A stretch of DNA of 48,365 nucleotides, from contig JAEWZO010000039.1 in the NCBI GenBank assembly GCA_023458415.1, forward strand, positions 1-48,365. The letters are read 5' to 3'. This document shows positions 1-7,899 of this stretch, piece by piece. The notes below the pieces were generated by a model, which saw only the letters and a program-made list of their open reading frames with translations, was not told the origin of the DNA and made no database searches. Numbering within the stretch: the first letter of the stretch is position 1; each line of letters opens with the position of its first letter. Source of the stretch: Bacteroidota bacterium. Lineage in GTDB: Bacteria; Bacteroidota; Bacteroidia; Flavobacteriales; Weeksellaceae. Both the position numbers and the translations under genes were made by a program.

Positions 1-1
1 T

Positions 2-52
2 GAAGAAAATGATGGAACTACTGAAACAGAAAATTATTTTCTTATTTTATAA
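2..52 (+). other. possible 3' end of an upstream gene cut by the window edge
   Basis: An open frame runs from the window edge to a TAA at 50-52 and ends in an acidic, polar stretch (E-E-N-D-G-T-T-E). A second plus frame stays open to a TAA at 115-117. Either could be the tail of a gene that starts outside the window and converges on apaG. The piece is too short to identify. Confidence 0.2.
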
Positions 53-123
53 GATACAAATTATGCTGTTTTCTAATCCTGTTTTTAAAAATAAATTAAA
101 TCGTGGGTTTTGTTAAGGAACGA

Positions 124-510
124 CTAATTACTTAAAACCTGCGAAACGAGTTCAAATTTTGGTATTTCTACTTCCAGGTTTTCACCGGTCTGCAAATTCT
201 TAATCATGTATTTCCCGCTCATACTTCCCACACCTGAACGAAGCATTACGTTAGAAAAATAACTGAAACTTTCGCCAGGTAAAATTTCGGGAGTAAGCCC
301 GATAACTCCATCGCCTGCAACTTCGGTGTATCCGAAACCAACATCATAAATCAGCCACTTTCTTTTCAATACTTTCACCGGCTCTGAACCAACATTTGTA
401 ATGGTAATATGATACTTAAAAACAAAGCGATTACCCGAAGGAAAACTGTTTTTAACATCGTATTCAGGGAAAACAGAAACGCAGACTTGAGAAGTATTTT
501 TGGAGTACAT
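124..510 (-). CDS. apaG: ApaG domain protein
   Basis: Small single-domain protein of 128 residues, the usual length for ApaG (DUF525). The fold is an immunoglobulin-like beta sandwich. The glycine-rich run G-V-G-S-M-S-G near residues 94-100 matches the family's conserved G-x-G-x-x-x-G motif. ApaG was linked genetically to Co2+/Mg2+ tolerance in enterobacteria, and the same fold is found as a domain in eukaryotic F-box proteins; its biochemical role is not settled. It lies downstream of odhB on the same strand but is separated from it by a hairpin terminator at 539-562, so it is probably transcribed mostly on its own or by read-through. The ATG at 508-510 starts just upstream of the first beta strand. 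Family assignment is firm, function is not. Confidence 0.9.
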   Translation of the reverse strand: MYSKNTSQVCVSVFPEYDVKNSFPSGNRFVFKYHITITNVGSEPVKVLKRKWLIYDVGFGYTEVAGDGVIGLTPEILPGESFSYFSNVMLRSGVGSMSGKYMIKNLQTGENLEVEIPKFELVSQVLSN

Positions 511-538
511 AACCTTAACTTTTCTTTAACAATACAAA

Positions 539-562
539 AATCCCGCCTTTTTTGACGGGATT
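539..562 (-). terminator. intrinsic terminator after odhB
   Basis: Inverted repeat AATCCCG (539-545) / CGGGATT (556-562). Read on the minus strand it is followed by a run of T. It sits between the odhB stop and the apaG start. Confidence 0.75.
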
Positions 563-591
563 GAAATTATGTAAATTGTTAAGATTCAGAA

Positions 592-1836
592 TTAAAGCTC
601 CAAAGCTTTTCTTTCGTCGCCATCCATCAGGAATTCTACAGGATTGTCGATTGCTTCTTTTACTGCAACCAGGAATCCTACAGACTCACGTCCGTCGATA
701 ATTCTGTGGTCGTAAGACATCGCCACATACATCATTGGGTGAATAACCACTTGTCCATCAACAGCGATTGGACGCTGGATGATATTGTGCATTCCTAAAA
801 TAGCAGATTGTGGCGGGTTGATAATTGGTGTAGAAAGCATGGATCCGAAAACTCCACCATTGGTAATAGTGAAGGTTCCGCCTGTCATTTCATCAACAGT
901 AATTCCACCGTCGCGTACTTTATCGGCAAGTGCCTTAATGTTGGCTTCAACGCCTCTGAAAGACATATTTTCAGCATTTCTCAACACAGGAACCATTAAT
1001 CCTTTCGGACCTGAAACTGCGATTGAAATATCGCAGAAATCATAGTTGATTTTATGATCTCCATCGATTGATGCATTTACGTCCGGATACATTTGAAGTG
1101 CTCTTGTAACCGCTTTCGTAAAGAAAGACATAAAACCAAGACCAATACCATGTTTAGCAGCAAATTCTTCTTTGTACTGTTTTCTGATTCTGAAGATTTC
1201 GCTCATATCTACTTCGTTGAAAGTAGTAAGCATCGCAGTATCATTCTTTACAGAAACCAATCTTGTCGCCAGTTTTCTTCTCAGCATTGAAAGTTTGGTA
1301 GAAGTCTGCGCTCTGGAACCACCAGTTGAAGCAGCCGCTCCCATTGCAGGAACCGAAGATTTTTCAGCATCGTCTTTAGTGATTCTTCCGTCTCTGCCCG
1401 TTCCGTTTACTGAAGCAGGATCAACACCTTTTTCATCAAGAATTTTCTTAGCAGCCGGAGAAGGAGTTCCCGTTGCGTAGGTTGCAGCTTCTTTCGGAGC
1501 TTCCTGCGCTGCAGGTTTTTCCACAACTTTTTCTTCTGCTTTAGGTGCTTCTTTGTTTTCATCGGCTTTTTCCACAGTTGTTCCTTCCGGTTTTGCTGCG
1601 TCCATATCGATTAAACAAACAACCTCTCCCACCTGAACCAGTTCGCCTTCTTCTGCTTTTAGGGTAATAACGCCACTTTCTTCGGCAGGAAGTTCCAGCG
1701 TTGCCTTGTCGGAATCCACTTCGGCAATAGGTTGATCTTTTTCTACATAATCTCCGTCTTTTACAAGCCATGTTGCAATTTCAACTTCGGTGATTGATTC
1801 GCCCGGCGAAGGAACTTTCATTTCTAATACTGACAT
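592..1836 (-). CDS. odhB: 2-oxoglutarate dehydrogenase E2, dihydrolipoamide succinyltransferase
   Basis: E2 core of the 2-oxoglutarate dehydrogenase complex in the TCA cycle; it moves the succinyl group from the lipoyl arm to CoA. The 414 residues show the standard order: an N-terminal lipoyl domain with the lipoylated lysine in D-S-D-K-A (K44), an Ala/Pro/Glu/Lys-rich linker (about 80-120), a peripheral-subunit-binding domain (about 123-160, P-S-P-A-A-K-K and G-R-I-T-K-D), and the C-terminal acyltransferase domain with the catalytic D-H-R-I-I-D-G signature (H377, D381). It is the last gene of the odhA / hypothetical / odhB run, 23 bp after the hypothetical gene's start on the same strand. 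No purine-rich ribosome binding site is visible, which is normal for Bacteroidetes. The succinyl rather than acetyl specificity is inferred from the adjacent odhA. Confidence 0.96.
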   Translation of the reverse strand: MSVLEMKVPSPGESITEVEIATWLVKDGDYVEKDQPIAEVDSDKATLELPAEESGVITLKAEEGELVQVGEVVCLIDMDAAKPEGTTVEKADENKEAPKAEEKVVEKPAAQEAPKEAATYATGTPSPAAKKILDEKGVDPASVNGTGRDGRITKDDAEKSSVPAMGAAASTGGSRAQTSTKLSMLRRKLATRLVSVKNDTAMLTTFNEVDMSEIFRIRKQYKEEFAAKHGIGLGFMSFFTKAVTRALQMYPDVNASIDGDHKINYDFCDISIAVSGPKGLMVPVLRNAENMSFRGVEANIKALADKVRDGGITVDEMTGGTFTITNGGVFGSMLSTPIINPPQSAILGMHNIIQRPIAVDGQVVIHPMMYVAMSYDHRIIDGRESVGFLVAVKEAIDNPVEFLMDGDERKALEL

Positions 1837-1859
1837 CGGTATATATTATTTTTTGATTA

Positions 1860-2420
1860 TTATAAATTTTTTAAAAATGTTTCGGGAATAAACTGTTTCA
1901 AAAAAGGAATCTGTTCTTTTTCCAGAATTGTAAACTTCCAGTTTTTTAAATCTGTGGAATTGGCTACCGCACTTTTACCACTTCTGATTTCATAGAACCC
2001 CGATTCTTCATTGTATTTCACTTTTTCGTAACCGAATTCTGCTTGAAGCGCCGAAAGAATTAAATCCGAATCTGCATCAAGATCCAGGTATTTAATATCC
2101 AGCGATTGGGTAAAATTCATTTTCACATAAGTTTGTCCGTTAAAATTCTGAAAAGAATCTTCAATGACAATGTCTTTAGGCGGATAGGTTTTAAATTCCA
2201 TTTCAGGATTTGCAAAAACCACTTTCATCGCTTCAACCAAAGCATCTTTAGGAATAATCTTCAAGACACCTTCATGAGCGTAAAGATCAATTGATTTGTC
2301 GAACTCCCGGTTTACGATTAATGAATTATAATGCATAAACTGCTTTTCAATAACCGATTTATCCTGCCCAAAAACTAAAGCAGAAATAAATATCAGAAAA
2401 CAGAAAAACAGGTTTTTCAT
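1860..2420 (-). CDS. secreted hypothetical protein between odhA and odhB
   Basis: 186 residues with a clear signal peptide: a lysine, a hydrophobic core and A-L-V-F-G-Q as the cleavage region near residue 19. The mature part starts with a helical segment (E-K-Q-F-M-H-Y-N-S-L) and has the look of small periplasmic proteins of the NTF2/DUF4440-like kind, but I cannot assign a family with confidence. No catalytic motif is evident. It is 9 bp downstream of the odhA stop and 23 bp upstream of the odhB start, all on the same strand, so the three genes are almost certainly one transcript. An exported protein inside the operon of a cytoplasmic enzyme complex is unexpected; it may respond to metabolic state or just share expression. 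Confidence 0.85.
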   Translation of the reverse strand: MKNLFFCFLIFISALVFGQDKSVIEKQFMHYNSLIVNREFDKSIDLYAHEGVLKIIPKDALVEAMKVVFANPEMEFKTYPPKDIVIEDSFQNFNGQTYVKMNFTQSLDIKYLDLDADSDLILSALQAEFGYEKVKYNEESGFYEIRSGKSAVANSTDLKNWKFTILEKEQIPFLKQFIPETFLKNL

Positions 2421-2429
2421 CTTGTTAAA

Positions 2430-5228
2430 TTACGCAGTTACAGGTCTTGAAGCAGCAACATCGTTACAGCCAAAAACTCTGTTTATTACATCGTTTTGGT
2501 TCTTCTCGAACATTTTATGACTTCCCGGAGCAGGAGATCCACTTGCCACAGGCGAAATTACCTGAATACCTGTGTCGCGGAAGTTTCTTAGAATATAGGA
2601 CCAAGCTCCCATATTTTCCGGTTCTTCCTGTGCCCAGATTAATTCTTTTCTGTTGCTGTACTTCGCAAAAATCTCATCAATTTTATCCATTTGAAGCGGA
2701 TAAAGCTGCTCAAATCTAACAATTGCTACAGTTTCATCATTACGTTCTTCCTGTTTTGCAAGCAACTCGTAATATAGTTTTCCTGAACAAAGAATCAGTT
2801 TTTCAACTTTTGCCGGATCTGCTTTTGAATCATCAATAATTGGCTGGAAAGCTCCATTCGCTAAATCTTCAACAGTAGAAACTACTTTCGGATGTCTTAG
2901 TAAAGATTTTGGCGACATCACAATCAGAGGTTTTCTGAACGGGAATTTCAGCTGTCTTCTCAAAAGGTGGAAATAGTTGGCCGGAACTGTACAGTTCGCA
3001 ACGATAATATTTTCGTTGGCTCCTAATGCTAAAAATCTTTCCAATCTTGCAGACGAGTGTTCTGCACCCTGCCCTTCTGAACCGTGTGGAAGCAGCATTA
3101 CCAAACCGTTCTGGATTTTCCATTTATCTTCCGCAGCAACCAAATACTGGTCAATGATAATCTGTGCACCGTTCACGAAATCTCCGAACTGCGCTTCCCA
3201 AATCGTCAAAGTATTCGGTGCGGCCATTGCATATCCGTAATCAAAACCTAGGACTCCATACTCGGAAAGATGTGAGTTGTACACATCAAAAAGCTGGTTT
3301 TGATTTACGTATTTCAACGGAACGTATTCTTCTTCGGTATCTTCTGTTTTCACTACTGCGTGACGGTGTGAAAAAGTTCCTCTTTCGACGTCCTCGCCGG
3401 AAATTCTTACATTAGAACCTTCTTCCAGTAATGTTGCGTACGCTAAAAGTTCACCCATCGCCCAATCCAGCGAGTTATTTTCAACCATTTTCAAGCGGCC
3501 ATCGAAAAGACGGGAGATTTTGCTGATGAATTTTTTATCTGAAGGCAGCGTTGAAATTTTCTTTGCCAGTTCCTTCAGTTTTTCTGCGTCGTATTTTGTG
3601 TCGTAAGTTTTGAAAACACTTCCCTTCTGGCCAACAGGATATTTCTCCCAAAGCTCTTCCATGAAGATGGCCATTTTGTTTTTCTCAATTTCTTTCGAAG
3701 CATCAAAGTCTACATCAAGCAGCGCTTTGAACTCAGTTTCCATTTCCTTCATTTTATCGTCGGAAACAATGTTTTCCTTCAACAAAATGTTCTTATAGAT
3801 TTCTCTTGGGTTAGGATGTTTCGAAATGCTCTTGTATAGATTAGGCTGCGTAAATCTTGGTTCATCACCTTCATTATGACCGTATTTTCTGTAGCCTAAT
3901 AAGTCGATATAAACGTCTTTTCCAAACTTCGCGCGGTATTCTGCAGCAAATCTGATTGCATGAACCACAGCTTCCACATCATCTGCATTTACATGCAGCG
4001 CAGGAGAGTTTGTTACTTTGGCAACATCTGTACAATACACAGAAGAACGCGCATCAAGATAATTCGTGGTGAATGAAACCTGGTTGTTTACTACGATATG
4101 AACCGAACCTCCGGTTTTGTAACCGTCCAAAGTCATCATCTGTGCAACTTCATACACAATTCCCTGTCCGGCAATTGCACCGTCACCATGAATGATAATC
4201 GGAAGAACTTTTGTATAATCTTTATACTCGTTGTCTACTTTCGCACGGCAAATACCTTCAACTAAAGCAGCCACCGTTTCCAGGTGAGACGGATTCGGAG
4301 TCAGGTTAATTTTCACTGTTTCTCCAGAAGCTGTTTCAATCGTTTTGGAAGATCCTAAGTGATATTTTACATCGCCTGAGAATACATCTTCTTCAAATTC
4401 TTTTCCTTCAAATTCAGAGAAAATTGCTTTGTATGATTTTCCGAAAATATTGGTAAGAACGTTCAGTCTTCCTCTGTGAGCCATACCCAAAACCACTTCA
4501 TCAACACCTAACTGCGAAGAACGGGTAATCAACTGATCAAGTGCAGGAATCAATGATTCGCCACCTTCCAATGAGAAACGCTTCTGCCCTACAAATTTTG
4601 TGTGAAGATAGTTCTCGAAAGCTACGGCCTGATTCAGTTTATGAAGTATTTCAATTTTTTCCTCTTCAGTAAGAGAAGCATGATTTTCGTTGACTTGAAG
4701 CCACGCACGGATAAAATTCTTTTCTTCTACACTTTGGATGTGCATGTACTCAATCCCAATGGAATCACAGTAAATATTCTCAAGGTGCGTAATAATTTCC
4801 TGAAGAGTTGCCGGTTCGGCCATTCCTGTTTCCGTTGCAGAATTGAATTTTTTGCTAAGATCTTCCTTGCTGAGTCCGAAATTTTCAATCGCAAGCGTTG
4901 GTTCGTAATGTCTTCTTTTGCGAATAGGGTTGGTTTTCGTAAAAAGATGTCCTCTGTGACGGTACGCTTCAATAAGGTTCAATACTTTGAACTCTTTCAT
5001 GATGTCTTCCGACACCGTATTGTTTGAAACTGCAGCAGCAGCGTACTGAGTTGGAGTTGCAGAAACCGCAGCTTCTTCTCCTTCGCCATAATTTTCCAGT
5101 GCAAAATCAAATCCCTGGAAAAAGGCTTTCCAGGAAGGCTCCAGCGAATCCGGATATTTTAAATATTGTTGGTATAAGTCTTCAATTAATTGCGAATGCG
5201 CCGCGTTGAGAAACGAAAATTTGTCCAT
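2430..5228 (-). CDS. odhA: 2-oxoglutarate dehydrogenase E1
   Basis: Thiamin-diphosphate-dependent E1 subunit that decarboxylates 2-oxoglutarate and succinylates the lipoyl arm of OdhB. At 932 residues it is full length. The N-terminus has the short E2-interaction segment (F-L-N-A-A-H-S-Q-L, residues 5-13). The substrate and ThDP region includes G-M-A-H-R-G-R-L-N-V near residue 247 and the metal/ThDP motif H-G-D-G-A-I-A-G-Q-G near residue 348, followed by V-N-N-Q-V-S-F-T-T. The C-terminal transketolase-type half contains H-G-S-E-G-Q-G-A-E-H-S-S-A-R, typical of SucA. First gene of a three-gene run with a hypothetical gene and odhB. A TAAATTTG promoter box lies about 50 bp upstream (5277-5284). 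No E3 gene is present in the window. Confidence 0.97.
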   Translation of the reverse strand: MDKFSFLNAAHSQLIEDLYQQYLKYPDSLEPSWKAFFQGFDFALENYGEGEEAAVSATPTQYAAAAVSNNTVSEDIMKEFKVLNLIEAYRHRGHLFTKTNPIRKRRHYEPTLAIENFGLSKEDLSKKFNSATETGMAEPATLQEIITHLENIYCDSIGIEYMHIQSVEEKNFIRAWLQVNENHASLTEEEKIEILHKLNQAVAFENYLHTKFVGQKRFSLEGGESLIPALDQLITRSSQLGVDEVVLGMAHRGRLNVLTNIFGKSYKAIFSEFEGKEFEEDVFSGDVKYHLGSSKTIETASGETVKINLTPNPSHLETVAALVEGICRAKVDNEYKDYTKVLPIIIHGDGAIAGQGIVYEVAQMMTLDGYKTGGSVHIVVNNQVSFTTNYLDARSSVYCTDVAKVTNSPALHVNADDVEAVVHAIRFAAEYRAKFGKDVYIDLLGYRKYGHNEGDEPRFTQPNLYKSISKHPNPREIYKNILLKENIVSDDKMKEMETEFKALLDVDFDASKEIEKNKMAIFMEELWEKYPVGQKGSVFKTYDTKYDAEKLKELAKKISTLPSDKKFISKISRLFDGRLKMVENNSLDWAMGELLAYATLLEEGSNVRISGEDVERGTFSHRHAVVKTEDTEEEYVPLKYVNQNQLFDVYNSHLSEYGVLGFDYGYAMAAPNTLTIWEAQFGDFVNGAQIIIDQYLVAAEDKWKIQNGLVMLLPHGSEGQGAEHSSARLERFLALGANENIIVANCTVPANYFHLLRRQLKFPFRKPLIVMSPKSLLRHPKVVSTVEDLANGAFQPIIDDSKADPAKVEKLILCSGKLYYELLAKQEERNDETVAIVRFEQLYPLQMDKIDEIFAKYSNRKELIWAQEEPENMGAWSYILRNFRDTGIQVISPVASGSPAPGSHKMFEKNQNDVINRVFGCNDVAASRPVTA

Positions 5229-5276
5229 CAGTACAAGTGTATCTGTTTAAAGGTTTTTTCTGAAAAAATTAATCTT

Positions 5277-5284
5277 CAAATTTA
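5277..5284 (-). promoter_or_regulatory. candidate -7 box for the odhA operon
   Basis: On the minus strand this reads TAAATTTG, an exact match to the Bacteroidetes -7 consensus TAnnTTTG. It lies 48 bp upstream of the odhA ATG. A TTTG at the usual -33 distance is not obvious, so the call rests on the -7 box alone. Confidence 0.4.
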
Positions 5285-5351
5285 ACAAAAAAAACCTATT
5301 TGGGACGAGGCTTGTTATCAAAATTTTCTATCACGAAAAACAATGCCGTCA

Positions 5352-6389
5352 CTAACGGAAAACGGGAAGAGAAAGCTTGATAAGGACATCCTTATCTTCC
5401 TGCGGTTCTTCGATAAAAATCTGCTGCAACTGACCATATCGCATAGTATCTTTTTTGGCTTTCTGAAGCAGTTGCTGAACAGCTCTTGTATGACCTGAAT
5501 AATTCCCTTGATAAAAAATGACGTAATTACGGGATGTATTCACCGTTCTGAATGTAAAATTATTGTCGCTAACCGCTTCCCTTTTTGACAGCGGAATGCC
5601 GTAATAGTAAGAAACTTCTTTATCCTTCAAGTTATCCGGGTCGGTAAGTAAAACCGGAATTCCGAATTCGTCACTTTTCTTACTCAAATCCATCGTAACG
5701 TAATTATAAACCTTGTTGTGATTGAGGACAATATTTTTCAGTAATGCGTTTTTACTGTTTTTGGTAGAAACGTTAACGCCGAGTAAAAGCTGTCCTGGTT
5801 CATCTTCAATCATGAGACTGTCCAGTTTCAGGTTGGCCATCATGTTTTCACGGTCGACTTTATTTCCGAGTAGTGCGAAAAGATTTTTCATACTGCGGTC
5901 GATATTATCCGTAAAATAATCTTCAGAAATAAGATTTCGGGAACGCTCCAGGAAAGGTTGTTTTGGCGTATTGATAAACCAAGTTACTTTGGTTTTCCCG
6001 TTGACGGGCTGAAAGCGGACGTCAATTTGATAAGGATACTGATTATTTCCCTGAAATAAATGATAACGCAATGTTTTTAAAGGATTTTCGTATCGAAGAA
6101 AAAATTCGCCTGCGAAATCCGAATTCTTACGGTCGGTAAACATCATTGCGGCACCTTTTCCTTCGTACGGCGCGAAAAACTCGGCAGAGAGATTTTCTCT
6201 TTCAGAAAAAACGGTATTCCAGCTGGCAAAGTTCTGCAGATTATTGAACTGTGGAAAAACTTTCTCCACTGGATAGTTGATTTCTTTTTCGATGGTAAAG
6301 CTCTTTCTTTCATCCACAAAAAGCATCGATACCGCGTAAACAGCAACCAATATCACAGCAATTAACAATCCTAATTTCACCCAGCGCAT
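5352..6389 (-). CDS. membrane-anchored SRPBCC-family protein with C-terminal effector-binding-like region
   Basis: One N-terminal membrane helix (residues about 4-24) is followed by an SRPBCC/polyketide-cyclase-like domain (roughly 30-170): the segment from F-T-I-E-K-E-I-N-Y-P through F-A-S-W-N is typical of that fold's first strand and helix. The second half (about 180-345), with strand-rich sequence and P-L-S-K-R-E-A-V, resembles GyrI/effector-binding domains that bind small hydrophobic ligands; this is a resemblance only. The open frame extends 18 bp upstream to a TTG, but the ATG at 6387-6389 directly before the membrane helix is a better start, giving 345 residues. It stands alone between the glgC terminator and odhA on the same strand. 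The function is unknown; ligand binding at the inner membrane is an inference. Confidence 0.7.
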   Translation of the reverse strand: MRWVKLGLLIAVILVAVYAVSMLFVDERKSFTIEKEINYPVEKVFPQFNNLQNFASWNTVFSERENLSAEFFAPYEGKGAAMMFTDRKNSDFAGEFFLRYENPLKTLRYHLFQGNNQYPYQIDVRFQPVNGKTKVTWFINTPKQPFLERSRNLISEDYFTDNIDRSMKNLFALLGNKVDRENMMANLKLDSLMIEDEPGQLLLGVNVSTKNSKNALLKNIVLNHNKVYNYVTMDLSKKSDEFGIPVLLTDPDNLKDKEVSYYYGIPLSKREAVSDNNFTFRTVNTSRNYVIFYQGNYSGHTRAVQQLLQKAKKDTMRYGQLQQIFIEEPQEDKDVLIKLSLPVFR

Positions 6390-6451
6390 GACTGCAAAAA
6401 TAGACAAATTTGAAACAAAATGAAACGGAAACTTTGAGTATTAAAAAATAA

Positions 6452-6478
6452 TTCGGCGGCTCCAAAGGAGCCGCCGAA
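6452..6478 (-). terminator. strong intrinsic terminator of the glgBAC operon
   Basis: Perfect 12-bp GC-rich inverted repeat, TTCGGCGGCTCC / GGAGCCGCCGAA, with a 3-base loop. On the minus strand it is followed by TTATTTTTTAA. It lies 25 bp beyond the glgC stop. Confidence 0.95.
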
Positions 6479-6503
6479 CTAAATATCAAAAAATATTTAC
6501 AAA

Positions 6504-7775
6504 CTAAGGAATCGATGTTCCCGGTGCAATAACTGCATTTTTCTTTATCACTACCACGCCGTCTTTGATGGAATAATTTTCAAAATCTCCATCAGGAAGA
6601 TGTTTGCTGCCAATAATATTACAATTATCGCCAATGCGACAGTTTTTATCCAAAATTGCACGCTCAATATAGCAGTACTTTCCAACTCCTACATTGGGTG
6701 TTCCGTGTTTATCATTTTCTATAATATCTTTAGTATCCTGGTAATAATCCGCACCCATCATATACGTATTCATCAGCGTTGAACCGCGGTCAATACGGCT
6801 CCGGTTGCCAACAATTGAATTTTCAACTTTATCTGCCATTACAATACTGCCATCCCCAAAAACTGCTTTACTCACGTAGGAACCTAGAATTTTTGACGGC
6901 GGAAGCATCCTTGCTCTTGTGTAAATTGGCGACGTACTGAAGAGATTGAATTTAGGAAAATCTGTCGTTAAATCAATATTTGCATCAAAGAAAGAATCAA
7001 TCGTTCCGATATCGGTCCAATAACCATCATACTGAAAACTTAATGTTTTATATGTCCCGATACCGTTCGGAATCAGTTCACCACCGAAATCATCTCCCGG
7101 ATCTTCTTCAAACATTCTTTTCAGAACATTTTTACTGAAAACGTAAATACCCATTGAAGCAAGATATTCTTTTCCTTCCGATCTGCTTTTTTCTGAAACT
7201 TCCGATTTCCAGTCAGGCAAGAGATCAGCCGAAGGTTTTTCAATAAATGAAGTAATATTTCCGTGATCATCAGATTTTAAAATACCAAATCCCGGAGCAT
7301 CTTTATCGTTAACCGGAATGGTTGCAATGGTAATATCTCCGTCATTTTCACAATGGAAATTAATCATTTCACGAAAATCCATTTGATACAGCTGATCGCC
7401 TGAAAGAATCAGAATATAATCGTATTCATACTTATCCAAATGCTTCATCGACTGACGCACCGCATCTGCCGTTCCCTGATACCACTGATCGTTTTCTACA
7501 TTCTGCTCTGCAGCGAGAATATCAACAAAACCTTTTGAAAAAATATCGAAGTGATAGGAGTTTTTGATATGCGAATTTAAAGATGCCGAGTTAAACTGCG
7601 TTAAAACAAGAATTTTATTATAACCCGAATTGAGACAGTTGGAGATAGGAATATCGACCAATCGGTATTTTCCTGCAATAGGAACAGCCGGCTTCGAACG
7701 GGAATAAGTTAACGGGAAAAGACGCGTACCACGACCTCCTCCCAGAACAATTGAAATAACACTGGGCTTTTTCAT
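6504..7775 (-). CDS. glgC: glucose-1-phosphate adenylyltransferase (ADP-glucose pyrophosphorylase)
   Basis: Makes ADP-glucose from glucose-1-phosphate and ATP, the committed step of bacterial glycogen synthesis. The 423-residue length is typical. The N-terminal nucleotidyltransferase domain opens with G-G-G-R-G-T-R-L-F-P-L-T and K-P-A-V-P-I-A-G-K-Y-R-L-V-D-I-P-I-S-N. The glucose-1-phosphate region has I-E-K-P near residue 178, and the C-terminal third is a left-handed beta helix (I-G-D-N-C-N-I-I-G). It is the last gene of glgB-glgA-glgC and ends at a strong terminator. A 124-bp gap separates it from glgA, with a candidate internal promoter in the gap, so it may also be expressed apart from glgBA. 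Allosteric control by glycolytic intermediates is usual in the family; I cannot tell the effector from the sequence. Confidence 0.97.
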   Translation of the reverse strand: MKKPSVISIVLGGGRGTRLFPLTYSRSKPAVPIAGKYRLVDIPISNCLNSGYNKILVLTQFNSASLNSHIKNSYHFDIFSKGFVDILAAEQNVENDQWYQGTADAVRQSMKHLDKYEYDYILILSGDQLYQMDFREMINFHCENDGDITIATIPVNDKDAPGFGILKSDDHGNITSFIEKPSADLLPDWKSEVSEKSRSEGKEYLASMGIYVFSKNVLKRMFEEDPGDDFGGELIPNGIGTYKTLSFQYDGYWTDIGTIDSFFDANIDLTTDFPKFNLFSTSPIYTRARMLPPSKILGSYVSKAVFGDGSIVMADKVENSIVGNRSRIDRGSTLMNTYMMGADYYQDTKDIIENDKHGTPNVGVGKYCYIERAILDKNCRIGDNCNIIGSKHLPDGDFENYSIKDGVVVIKKNAVIAPGTSIP

Positions 7776-7828
7776 TATACGTATTTTAAGTGATTTTTAC
7801 AGAGATTTTTAAAGTAATTTCTGCTCAA

Positions 7829-7858
7829 TAAATTTACTAATTTTATTGGATAATCAAA
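7829..7858 (-). promoter_or_regulatory. candidate internal promoter upstream of glgC
   Basis: On the minus strand a TTTG (7855-7858) is followed after 18 bases by TAAATTTA (7829-7836), which matches TAnnTTTG at all but the last position. It lies in the 124-bp gap between glgA and glgC. Confidence 0.35.
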
Positions 7859-7899
7859 AGCTTAAAGGTTAATGTTTTATTTATATTAACCTCAGCAAC

